Notes under the pieces: model-generated
What the model was told of the DNA's origin: nothing
The model's database searches: none
Seen by the model: only the letters and a program-made list of their open reading frames with translations
Translations under genes and position numbers: made by a program
DNA from: Anthoceros angustus
Lineage: Eukaryota; Streptophyta; Anthocerotopsida; Anthocerotales; Anthocerotaceae
Direction: 5' to 3'
DNA length: 64,000 nucleotides
NCBI GenBank assembly: GCA_010909165.1
Contig: MU008168.1
Coordinates: 868,001 to 932,000 of the forward strand
Shown here: positions 1-9,629 of the stretch, piece after piece
Numbering within the stretch: the first letter of the stretch is position 1
Layout: each line of letters opens with the position of its first letter

Positions 1-127
1 GAACGCGATCGTAATAGAAGAAACAAGGAGAGCCACGACGAGACACCGCATCACACGAGAGCAACCTCACAAAGGAGCAAGGCTGACCAACAATCTTGGC
101 GGTTGTTTAAGTACCACCGTCAACCTC

Positions 128-1050
128 TTGGTTTTAGACTCGTGCAACCAACATATTTGCTTTGATAAGTCACTTTTTCCACTTTGTACCAGCGATAGCG
201 TGCTTGTACTTCTGGGTGATGATAGTGGACTCTCTATCAAAGGGACTGGTTCTGTGACTGTACTTCTGCCAAGTTCTACTCACCTCATTTTGAGTGATGT
301 CCTTTACGTACCTTCAATGACGAAGAATCTCATGTCAGTCATGAAGCTTGCACAGGACCACAACCTCAGTGTCTTTTGATCATCGGTGTACCATAACAAA
401 GTCGTTAATATTTAGTGGAACCTCGCTCTGATCTCTATTTGTTAGACGTCTCTCTGCGATCATCGAGTAGTACCTATGCTCATGTTGCAAGCACACCATC
501 TACTCACATATGGCATTGTTGCTTAGGCCATGTGAATTTTCGTCTTGCCACCCTTGTCAAAGGAGAGCGTATAGGGAACCCTCGATTTTACTTTTGACTC
601 GATGTCTTTGTGAGGCCCCGCCACTAGTAAAGCTCATAGTCTGCCCTACAAGGACACAGATCTTAGTCGAGCTGATGGTCTACTTCACACAGTACACAAC
701 GACATTTGTGGCCCTATGTCAACTAGTTCATTTGGAGGCGGTAATTATTTCATCACTTTCATTGATGAGTGGAGCAGATATTGTATTATCTACATTCTCA
801 TACAAGAGTGAGGTAATCGAACGCTTCAAGTCATATGATTTGCTCGGCGGACATCTTGCAGTGCACAATTTTGAGGACGATAATGGTGGTGAGTACACGA
901 TGCGCATTCAACTCCTTTTGCAGAAAGAGGAATGCATCAACTCACAGTCCCATATACACCTCGCGTAATGCATTTTACGAAAGAAAGAATAGAACCTTGC
1001 AAGAGGCTTCTTTAGCATCACTTACCTTCCGGACTCAATGGTTATAATGA
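128..1050 (+). pseudogene. copia A: protease-flank, GAG-pre-integrase and integrase core, frameshifted
   Basis: The first segment (128-379) has the LGDDSG...LSDVLYVPSMTKNLMSV type sequence that follows the copia protease active site. The second (415-597) has a degraded zinc-binding start, IWHCCLGHVNF, like the WHxRLGH of GAG-pre-integrase. From 600 to 1050 only scattered integrase core is recognisable (for example FEDDNGGEYT near 860-900, the D..GGEF region, and FYERKNRTLQEA near 970), and it changes frame several times. In life this region would mature the Gag-Pol polyprotein and insert the cDNA. Here it cannot be translated as one product. Confidence 0.75.
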
Positions 1051-1054
1051 GGCC

Positions 1055-1471
1055 TTGATGGCAGTTAATTATGTCGAGAATCGCCTTCCAACGAAGAATC
1101 TTGGGAAGGCGACCGCTTTGACTGGACAAGAACCTGGTACAACATCTACGAATTTTTGGCTCACTGCCTATGTTTTGGTACAACGTACCAAGTTGGACCC
1201 GCGAGCATCTCGACATGTTTTTGTTGGCTACTTTGATGAGGTGAAAGGGTATAAGCTTTTTGATCCTACTTCTCGCCAACTCACTCTTGCTCGAAGTGTT
1301 ATCTTCAATGAAGCTGCTCTTCTTCGCCGACATCTGGCCACTCTTCAGCCTCAAGCAGACCCACAACCACCTTCCATTCACGGCATTGAAGATTCTGATT
1401 CTACCTTACCTGATGAGGTCAGTTTCTATGAAGATAACGACCCTCCTTCTTGGATTACGGACCACCGGTAA
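1055..1471 (+). pseudogene. copia A: integrase C-terminal region
   Basis: The open stretch shows the copia integrase C-terminal signature: NYVENRLPTK, then KLDPRASRHVFVGYFDEVKG, YKLFDPTSRQL and RSVIFNEAAL. This part lies between the catalytic core and the RT and contributes to DNA binding. It ends in an acidic, poorly conserved linker. It is in a different frame from the following RT, so it is part of a broken polyprotein. Identification is by family motifs only. Confidence 0.85.
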
Positions 1472-1605
1472 CACTCAACGTCAGCTCTCTCAACACGAAT
1501 CTCCTTCAACTACAGGCCATATGATGATGATTGGTGATTCGGTATTTCAAATCTTAATGAGCCTGACCCAGCTGATGCACCTATAGAGTCAGACATCTAC
1601 GAACT

Positions 1606-2811
1606 GTGACGATGCGTCATTGCCGACATCACGCTTTGATCGCATCTAATCCTGAAGAAGAAGTCACCCTTAGACGTTCCTCCCGTATTAGAAGACCCAT
1701 GCATGAGTGGAATGAACCTCCTTTTCAAGCTGGTCTAGTCAATACAGATCCCCATTTAGCCACTGCTCTTAGCGTTTCTTCCTCATTAGGAGAACCGGCC
1801 ACATATAAGGAAGCTATTGAAGGTCCAGAGTCTGTTTTTTGGAAAGCAGCCATAGACTTTGAATACCAATCACTCATAAAGAATCACACATGGGAATTAG
1901 TTGACCTTCCTAAGGGTAGGAAACCCGTCGAATGTAAGTGGGTCTTTAAGAAAAAACTCAATACTGATGGTACTGTTGGAAGATATAAAGCTCGCCTTGT
2001 AGCAAAGGGCTATAGCCAGATTCCTGGACTCAACTACAATGAGACTTTTGCACCCGTTGTCAAGTCCACATCTGTAAGAATTCTCTTAGCTGTAGCTGCC
2101 CACTACAACCTACTTGTGCATCAGTTAGATGTCAAAACAGCGTTTCTGAATGGCTTGCTTGAAGAAGACATATACATGTGCCATCCCGAAGGTTTTGTTA
2201 TTGATGCAGACAAGGTTTGCAAACTTTTCAAGACCCTATATGGGCTTAAGCAGGCTTGAAGAGCCTGGTATGAGGTATTCCATAAGCTGTTTATTGAGCT
2301 TGGTTTCATTTGCCTCGATGCGGACACAAGTGTGTATGTGCTGTGGAAAGGTGATGAGTTTGTCATACTCACAGTGTATGTCGATGACAATTTTCTCTTT
2401 AGCAATTCACCTGCTATGATGGCCACTGTTAAAGCTGTACTTTTGTCCAAGTTTGAGATGACTGATCTAGGTGATCTGACATTCTCATTGGGTGTTCAGT
2501 TTCATTTCAATAGGTCTGATGGGACAATAGACATACACCAAGAGCATTTTGTTCACCAGCTGTTAGAGCGCTTTAAGATGCTAGATGCAAAGCCAATAGC
2601 TACTCCCATGGCTGTTGGTGAGAAGCTCTCTTTAGAACAGTGCCCAGTTACTTTAGAAGATAAGCAGGCCATGTATGGGACTCCTTATAGGCAAGCCGTA
2701 GGCTCCCTCATCTATCTTTCTAGCTGGACCAGGCTAGATATTACACGAGCGATGGGAGCGTGTGATTTTGGAGAACCTGAGGCACATGCAAGCGGATTTT
2801 TCGCTATTTGA
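1606..2811 (+). pseudogene. copia A: reverse transcriptase with in-frame TGA
   Basis: This is an RVT_2-type reverse transcriptase. The fingers motif [13 protein letters not shown] and the [20 protein letters not shown] and EEDIYM motifs lie before 2256, and the catalytic YVDD lies at about 2378-2389. The same frame runs through both halves and is interrupted only by TGA at 2257-2259, inside the usual LYGLKQ-x-RAWY motif. A C-to-T change in a CGA codon would explain it. Near 2740-2795 the frame is lost before the RNase H segment. The enzyme would copy element RNA to DNA in cytoplasmic particles; this copy cannot. Confidence 0.93.
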
Positions 2812-3344
2812 AGGGCACTGCAAGGAAAGGCTTGCGCTTTAGAAAGCTGAAGGAAGGTTTAAATTTGACAGCATATTGTGACGCTGACTGGGCTGGGGAC
2901 CCTGATACCAGACGGAGTGTAGCTGCATATTGCTCGTTCATGGGAACCTCAGTTGTCTCCTGGTCAAGCAAGAAAATCCCAACCATTTGCCTCTCCTCGA
3001 CGGAGGCCGAATACGCAGCCATGCCTCAAGCATCAAAGGAGATTATATGGATCAGGAGTTTTCTCAAGGGCCTTCGACTCCAGCAAGCTGGAGCTACTCC
3101 TCTATGGTGTGACAACCAGTCGGCGATTGCTCTCACGAAGAACCCAGTTTTTCATGCTCGTTCGAAGCATATAGAGATCAGCCATCATTTCATACGACAG
3201 GCAACAGGAAATGGAGAAGTCACAGTTTCCTATATTCCATCTGAGGACAACATTTCGGACCTGCTTACAAAGGCCTTATCTAAACCTTCTCATGACAAAC
3301 ATACTTTACAGCCGGTGTTTGCCTGTCCTGATTCCTGGTCATAA
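2797..3344 (+). pseudogene. copia A: RNase H
   Basis: The segment starts with the RYLKGT motif that joins RT to RNase H and continues with YCDADWAGD, SSTEAEY, WCDNQSAI and HIEISHHFIR, the conserved copia RNase H blocks with the acidic catalytic residues D, E and D. It ends after DLLTKALSKPSHD, the usual C-terminus of copia polyproteins. It is in a different frame from the RT by one base. The domain itself looks intact, so this copy is not extremely old or its errors are clustered elsewhere. Confidence 0.93.
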
Positions 3345-3995
3345 GGGTACTGCCCATTAGTCAACCCTTGTGTGGGAGCTTGCCGAGTTTGTCATGATTT
3401 GTCGGTTCCTCGCTCGCTTTTCTTGCCGCAAACTCCTCAATCTGTATAACGAAAGTGGGTTAGTATGAATACATACGGTTTGAAGATTCTTTGCCTAGGC
3501 ACTTACATCCATGTCACCGCAGCCCTGTCTTGAGGTTAAGGCTTCTTCTTCTCTTTTCCCTTTTACTGCACCTTTGGACTTTTATTCCCCCCTCTTTCTC
3601 CATGACCTTGCCTTCCTGAGTCGATTGGAAGTGGAATCACTGGAGTGTTGCCACGCGCCTCCTCTTGCCTTGGATCAACACCCAGGCCCACCACCAGCCT
3701 TCGCTCTTTGTCCCTCAGCACCTTGGACCGAGGCACCACAGGAAACACGGAGGCGCCCGCTGAGCCGTCCACCAGCCAAAGTGGCACGTCCCTGGCTCAC
3801 AGTGGGCGCCTTTTATTCGGAGTGATGGAGCGTAACAAGATGAGCGTAAGGACTGGAGTGCAACTGGAGTGAAAGGTGTAGGACAGTTCTCACGTTTAGC
3901 AGGAGTCCGGAGACTCATGATGTTCTTTAGTTGTACTTTTGTAATTACTCTTGCTTCCCGTTTTTGGCTACTAAAATGCTAAAACTAAGTGGGAG
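3345..3995. other. copia A 3' untranslated stretch, no gene seen
   Basis: About 650 bases between the RNase H stop and the probable LTR start. Short open stretches are present on both strands, but none carries a recognisable motif. The 3' end (AAGTGGGAG just before 3996) is a typical copia polypurine tract. Confidence 0.5.
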
Positions 3996-4150
3996 TGTAG
4001 AAAACCTAGTTAGCGAATCATACTTCTACACTAGGTTAAGAGTTAGTTCTACATTTTAGTTACAACTTTCGTTATGAGGTTTAATAACCGTATTCCTTGG
4101 ACATATAGCCAAGGCTATTTTCCCTTTCAATACACCTCTTCATTTCATGC
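3996..4150 (+). repeat. Probable 3' LTR start of copia A (end uncertain)
   Basis: The sequence TGTAGAAAACC directly follows the polypurine tract AAGTGGGAG, as expected at the U3 start of a copia LTR. No second copy is in the window, so the LTR end cannot be fixed. The 4150 limit is only where copia B-related sequence begins. Confidence 0.45.
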
Positions 4151-4153
4151 TTC

Positions 4154-4750
4154 TTGCTCTTGCCTTTTGCATCGTCTCTAAGCACGCCACATGATGCACC
4201 TTCACACTGTTATTTGTTTGATCCGAATGTCATCTCTTTAGGTGCCGCCTCCGGAGTTGCTGGATCAGCGCCTGGTTCTCCTACACAGACCGCTTTTGGT
4301 CAGACAGCATTTGGCTCTTTTCTGTCGCAAGGAAACCCAACAACATCAACATCAGGATGGATACCACCAGGCAATTTTCCTAATTTTGCACCTGGACCTT
4401 TCTCAACAAGGTCAGGAGGAGGCACAGGATCGAACTTTACTTTCACTGGGGCTGGAGCAGGATTTTCTTCAGCACAAGCATCAGGTTCAACCTACCCAGG
4501 TTTCCCTCAAGCACGGTATTACAACCTTTGCCAAGCTACGGAGGGACTTGGGAATCACGCCTACCAGAGGCTGGATTCGCCAACCCACCGACGCGTTTGG
4601 GCTGGATTTGGGAATCCCGTGAGTGGATATGGAACTGGGCTTGGACAAGGAACCGGGGTCGTGCAAGGATCCTTGCGATCCACGACTGGTCTAGTACAAA
4701 GGTGCTCACAAATCACATGCGAGCGCGCCAATAGCCTATCATCCTTCTAA
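4154..4750 (+). other. Open frame before gag of copia B, Gly/Ser/Thr/Phe-rich
   Basis: 198 codons with low-complexity Gly, Ser, Thr, Phe and Pro composition and no known domain. It lies directly upstream of the gag UBN2 start but in another frame. It may be an N-terminal gag extension of the element or just leader sequence. I do not recognise it. Confidence 0.3.
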
Positions 4751-4755
4751 TACAC

Positions 4756-6560
4756 AATTGAGTTCAAGGAGCGGGATAGGTTTAATGGGACTAAATATCC
4801 CGTCTGGAGTGTTCGCATGCGTGCTGCACTAGATGCACGGCATGTGTGGGGTGTTGTTAGTGGATGATCCAAACCACTGCATCACCTGCTCCACAAATTG
4901 ATCAGGAGAGATGGGAGAATGCCAACAACGTAGCCCGAGCCCTCATCATTAGTGGGCTTGATGAAGTGTTAGTGCCAGACGTCGCTTTCCTTACCAAGGC
5001 CGAGGACATCTGGACACAGCTTGCACAAACATACGATGTGAAGAATGTACTCACCATATGCGCCGGTAGTACTTCTACGCGTGATGGTGATAAAGTTCTT
5101 TGCTTTTGTTGGAAAATTCAGCAACTTAGAGCTACCTTGATTTCACTTGGTTTTCCCATGCCTGAGCTTGATGCTGTAGTACAGCTTTTGACCAGCCTTC
5201 CCACCAGCTACCAGTCTTTTGTCACTAGTTATGGTGCCACACTTCGTGATGCTGGTAGGGCTGCAGCCGCAGGTCAGCCAGTGATGATTAGCTTTGCGGA
5301 TGTAGTTGGAGCTCTCTTTCAGGAAGAGCAGTCTCGCAACCCATCGCACTCTAATTCTGGCAGGACCAAAACTGACAAGGTTCTCTCCACATCCAAGTTC
5401 CGCCCACAAGGCCGTGGCAAGCATTTTTCTGCAGCTGGCCCTTCTAAGGATTCCAAGTCAGGACAGGTCAAGAGGACAGGTGCCTGCAATTGGTGCGGAT
5501 CTCTTGGTCATTGGGAACGAGAATGTAGAAAGAAAAAGTCTGGAGAACCTAAGAAAGCCGAGAAGACTCCTCAGGCTCATTCAGTCTCCAAGCCTTCTAA
5601 GGCCAGCACATCTGGCAAGCCTCCCGTTGTTATGACAGTTTGTCTTTCCACTGCTTCCAGGGTAGATGACGCTTGGTACTTGGATTCCGGCGCAACAACA
5701 CACATCTGTCACAACCGGACTTTGATGAGCAATTTTGTCTCGTTACACACCGCTGAACGGGTACTTTTGGGAGATGAGCTTACCAGAACAGGACTCAAGA
5801 TTCTTGGACGCGGCTCTTGCTCTTTTCAGTCATCTGATGGAGAGCTCCTTCGACTTGACAACGTCCTCTATGTGCCTGATATGGCCAAGCACCTTCTGTC
5901 CGTAAGCCAAATTATGCAGCTTCAACGTTTTCAGCTAACTTTTACCTCTGACGGCTGCATGCTCACCACATCTGGTCCTTCACCTTCCCTGGTTGGTAAG
6001 GGCCTGCTAGAGCATGATTTATATCGGCTAGATATGTTCTGTGTACCTGCTAAGAGTGTCCGTGTGGCTGAGAGGTCTCAGACAGCTCTAGCTCAGTTGT
6101 GGCATGCCCGTTTGGACCATGCTAACAAGGATAAACTCATAAAAATGTCCAACTTAGAATGTTATAGAGAACCACTACCTAAGTGTTTTAAGGACCTTCC
6201 CATATGTGATTCTTGCATATTAGCCAAGCAGAAAGAACTCCCGTTTCCGACCACTGTAGCTACACGGACCACATCCGTCCTAGACCTAGTTCATGCAGAT
6301 ATCTCTGGAAAAATACATGTTCCTTCTTTAGGTGGTTCCCTCTATTACCTCACCATTACTGATGATTTTAGCTGCTATTCCTGGACCTTTCCCATGAAAA
6401 GAAGTGGACACCTTTGCCTATTTTGGGAATGGCTTACCATGGTTCAAAGATGATGCGCTCTCTTGATGCTTGAGGTCCGACAACAGTGCGGAGTTTGTGA
6501 ATGGACCTTTTGATGAGTACTTATCACGGACAAGGATCATTTCGAGATTCCCAGACACTC
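4756..6560 (+). pseudogene. copia B: Gag, protease and integrase part of polyprotein
   Basis: Gag begins near 4756 (FKERDRFNGTKYPVWSVRM, the UBN2 start), then shifts frame at about 4864 into a 529-codon open stretch. In that stretch (residues from 4864): UBN2 gag 1-150; CCHC zinc knuckle at 208-221 (C-x2-C-x4-H-x4-C), followed by a Lys-rich tail; aspartic protease DSGATTH at 274-280; the integrase zinc region with WHARLDH near 413 and CDSCILAK; and the integrase core start DLVHADISG. After the frame breaks near 6453, RSDNSAEFVNGPF at about 6471-6510 shows the second catalytic Asp and the Glu region. It would package element RNA and integrate cDNA. It is broken here. Confidence 0.93.
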
Positions 6561-6743
6561 AAGAACAAAAGCAAGCTGTTGGCGCGAAACAAACTTTGCT
6601 CGGCATGACTCGGAGTATGCTAGCTTGGTCAGCTTGAGTAAAGGCGTGTATAGCAGGGACGCCACCTACATACTCAGCAGGTTGCTTACCACGTATTTCT
6701 GATTGTACACCTTCAACGGATCTGGAAGCAGGCTTGCTCCATC

Positions 6744-7046
6744 GTGGTGTTGGCTCCCCCGCCTATGCCTATATCCATGAGGAGAGGAAGAAGTGGAAGA
6801 TCGAGCTCGACCCTTATTTTTGTTGGATATGGTGAGGAGGCGAAGGCCTACAAGTTGTATGACCCCTCCACGGATCCTCGGTCTTTGCTCGGGCGTCACT
6901 TCAAGGAGCTCACCCAACCGTCGACATCTTCTCTCGCCCGCCTGCCTCCTCACTTTGATGTCGCGGATTTTGATGCCCCTCCACGGAGTATCCTCACAGT
7001 CGCTTATGAACCGCCACCTCGTTTTGATCAGCAGCCTAGCGCTTGA
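6744..7046 (+). pseudogene. copia B: integrase C-terminal fragment
   Basis: IFVGYGEEAKAYKLYDPST matches the conserved block at the end of copia integrases. The upstream part of the C-terminal domain is missing or scrambled between about 6560 and 6740. Downstream, from 7053 to 7361, is an acidic and Pro-rich linker typical of the integrase-RT junction. Confidence 0.8.
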
Positions 7047-7383
7047 TTAGGGGTGGAATTCGTGATATGTGCGTTTCATGAGCCCCCCATCACGACCACG
7101 AGTTCCGTGCAAGCACTTGCACCACCAACTCCTGCACCCACAGCCACAGTTAGTGCTGACCCTGTTGTGGATTTTCCTGAGCAGCAGGATGCAGAACTTG
7201 AGCAAGATGACGAACCAGAATTTGACACACAACATGTGGACACCCATCCGATGTTCACGACCGGCCAGAAAGATGAACTGGCGGTCCTCTCGGTAGCTTT
7301 GATACAACTCACCGAGGAGACACTTCCTCGAACTCGCACGAGAGCGGAGGTATCCTACTAGGTCTCGTCACCGCGAGACAAAT

Positions 7384-8530
7384 TTGAACACAAGACCATA
7401 TGAACCAGAGGATTTTCGTCTTCCTCGATCCGCATATTATGAAGCCCTCTCTGACAATCATCCAAAGGTAGAACCTACTTTGTCTAGAAGCTATCACTTT
7501 GGTCCGGATAAGGCTCATTGGATTCCATCCATTCAGGATGAGTACGACTCACTAATGAAGAATGAAACATGGGAGCTTTGCCCTCTACCTGCTGGAAGGA
7601 GAACCGTAAGTTGCAAGTGGGTTTTCAAACACAAACTCAACGCCAAAGGTGAAATAGCACGTTATAAATCACGACTTGTTGCTCGTGGGTTTTCTCAAGT
7701 AGCAGGTGTTGATTTTAACGTAACTTTTAGCCCGGTTGTGAAGACTCAATCTATCTGGATGCTGTTAGCCTTGGCTGCAGCTAGGGATTGGGATCTGGAA
7801 CAAATGGATGTCTCCACAGCTTTTCTCTATGGCGAGTTGGAGGAAGACATTTATATGGATCAGCCCGAGGGCTTCGTGGATCCTGAGCACCCAGATTGGG
7901 TATGTAAGCCAGAAAGACCACGCTCAAACAGAGTGCCCATGGAGTGGTACAAATGCAAGTATCTTCGCCTATAGGTTTCGCAGTAACCCAGATGCTAATG
8001 TGTACGCTTCACACAAGGGTGGTTACCTGGTTATTTTAGCTCTTTATGTAGATGATGCCATCAAGGCCAAATAATCGAGAGTTAGATTAAGGGCATGCTT
8101 CATAAACAGTATGATATGAAAGATATTGGCCCTCTCACTTTTGTTCTAGGCGTACAGCTTCTTAGGGACAGGGAAACACGTACTTTGATTCTTCATCAAA
8201 CCAAGTACATCAAGAGACACCGCTTTAATCTTCGTGGATGCTAAGCCGCTTAGTACCCCGGATGTGTTGGTGTTAAGCTTTCTACCTTCAAAGTCCTCGT
8301 GATGATGATGATCGAGAAGCCATGAGCCGATTCTATCGACATGCCGTCGCCTCAACTATATCACCGGACACGACCGACATCCAAAGATTCCGCGGAGTGC
8401 GCTCACAATATCTGGAGAATCTTGGCCAAGAACACTGGATGGCTGTTAAACGGATTTTAAGATATCTAAAGGGACTTCTACTTTTGGACTGCTTTCAAGG
8501 GCAAGACAATGACCTCACCTTGGCGGGATA
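7384..8530 (+). pseudogene. copia B: reverse transcriptase, deleted and frameshifted
   Basis: The first open part (7384-7974) holds ETWELCPLPAGRR, CKWVFKHKLNAKG, SRLVARGFSQVAG, MDVSTAFLYGELEEDIYM and PEGFVDP. The LYGLKQ segment that should follow is missing, replaced by about 30 unrelated bases. The catalytic LYVDD follows in another frame at about 8041-8056. C-terminal RT motifs LTFVLGVQLLRDRETRTL (8133-8190) and the AVKRILRYLKG connection (8440-8475) follow in further frames. Confidence 0.88.
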
Positions 8531-8704
8531 GCGGATGCGGATTAACGACCGGATCAACGTAAGAGCATCTCTCGCATACGCCTCCTATCTGACATGTAAT
8601 TGAGTTCAAGAAGCGTACATCCATTTCTCTCATCCACCGAGGCCGAATATAAGGTTTTATGATTCACCAAGGAGGCCGAATGGGAGCGGACTTTCCTTGC
8701 TAGT

Positions 8705-8968
8705 TTGAATTTTCCACAGGCTATTCCTACAACCATTTTCTGTGACAACATGTCAACTATAGCGGGAATCCTGGCTTCACGCACACCAAACATAGAAATT
8801 CACCATCATTTTGTTCGACATTCTGTGGAGCGCAAGGTGATCAAGATCGAGTATATATCAACAGAGTTGAACACAGCTGATATGCTTACAAAGAGCTTAC
8901 CGACAAACAAGCATGTTTTCCACATGGAGGCAATGGGCCTGGTAGAGTATTCTTCCTACTTGCCTTGA
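8705..8968 (+). pseudogene. copia B: RNase H C-terminal part
   Basis: FCDNMSTIAGILASRTPNIE, IHHHFVRHSVE and LNTADMLTKSLP are the last conserved blocks of copia RNase H. The first half (the ADWAG region) is only traceable as degraded sequence between 8520 and 8700. Confidence 0.88.
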
Positions 8969-9103
8969 GTTGCAGGTGGAGGCGCCGGGTGCTCGACGGA
9001 TGAAGCTTACTGCACACATAATCGTTCAACACTAAGCTGCTTCCTACCGCCATCTTCGCTTTTTCGCTCACGTCCTTAGTGTAACCAAATATGGGTTAAG
9101 GGG

Positions 9104-9270
9104 TGTGTTAAACTCCATAGTTTATTATAGTAACCATGGTCACTGGGTTACTTAAACTAGGGTTAAATATATTACTTAGGGTTTAGTATTTAAGACCAAC
9201 TCTTTGTAATCATTAATATCATTATTCATTATTCAAGTTTGTTGTTCTCTGTAAGCAATATTGTCATTTG
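9104..9270 (+). repeat. Probable 3' LTR start of copia B
   Basis: The purine-rich GGGTTAAGGGG precedes TGTGTTAAACTCC, the position expected for the LTR start after RNase H. The AT-rich body contains TTAAG/TATTTAAG-like promoter sequence. The right end is set where copia C-like sequence begins and is approximate. Confidence 0.5.
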
Positions 9271-9629
9271 CGCCCAGCAGGCAGGTCAGTGAGCTTCCAG
9301 GTCTTATTGGCAATTAGTGAGTCATATTGGAGAGGATGCTTTCCCACTGGTACTAAGGGCTTCTTCTATGCTTGGGGAGACATCACGCATCTCAATTGCG
9401 AAAGGAGCTTGATGAGGGGTTGGATCTGCATTGTCGGCTTGTACATGAACCTCTTGGGTGGAATGGAATGGCGAGAAAAAGTCTATGGGGACAAAGGTGG
9501 ATTCCTCCATTGATGGCTAGGCGGCTGTGGCGAGTAGATCGCCTGAGAGGTGGTGGTTGAGTTCGAGGATATTTACCTCATGGTCTGCTTGGTTTTGAAT
9601 AGGAGGGTGTTCCACATGGTCGTCTGGTG
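9271..9629 (-). mobile_element. Copia element C, left fragment (integrase-RT linker, - strand)
   Basis: On the minus strand this contains an acidic linker (EESTFVPIDFFSPFHSTQEV...) like the region between copia integrase and RT. Its partner is at 25567 onward, where minus-strand copia integrase C-terminal sequence is found. The two halves join in the right order if the gypsy element 9630-25566 and one TGGTG are removed. The left edge at about 9271 is approximate. Confidence 0.6.
9625..9629. repeat. Target site duplication of gypsy element (left)
   Basis: TGGTG directly precedes the LTR terminus TGTGGCG at 9630. The identical five bases follow the other LTR terminus at 25567-25571. Five bases is the usual duplication length for Ty3/gypsy integrases. 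Confidence 0.9.

Larger units (their letters stand above)
1..4150 (+). mobile_element. Ty1/copia retrotransposon remnant A (5' end outside window)
   Basis: Pieces of a copia polyprotein occur in the canonical order: protease-flanking region, GAG-pre-integrase, integrase, reverse transcriptase, RNase H, then a purine-rich tract and a probable 3' LTR at 3996. The pieces sit in several frames (several frameshifts before 1055, one near 2795) and the RT carries an in-frame stop, so the copy is dead. Integrase before RT separates copia from gypsy elements. No 5' LTR is visible because the element runs off the left edge. Confidence 0.93.
4154..9270 (+). mobile_element. Ty1/copia retrotransposon remnant B
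   Basis: A second copia copy with gag (UBN2), CCHC knuckle, protease, integrase, RT and RNase H in copia order, ending in a polypurine tract and an LTR start at about 9104. It differs clearly from element A in protein and LTR sequence. It carries frameshifts and internal deletions (for example in the integrase and across the LYGLKQ region of RT), so it is not autonomous. No 5' LTR resembling the 3' end is present upstream. Confidence 0.92.

Noticed and set aside
2257-2259. TGA recoding or readthrough in the copia A reverse transcriptase
   Set aside because: The element has other frameshifts, and a simple CGA-to-TGA decay explains the stop.
3511-3825. 104-codon open frame after copia A RNase H
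   Set aside because: No domain, low complexity, lies in the element's 3' untranslated part.
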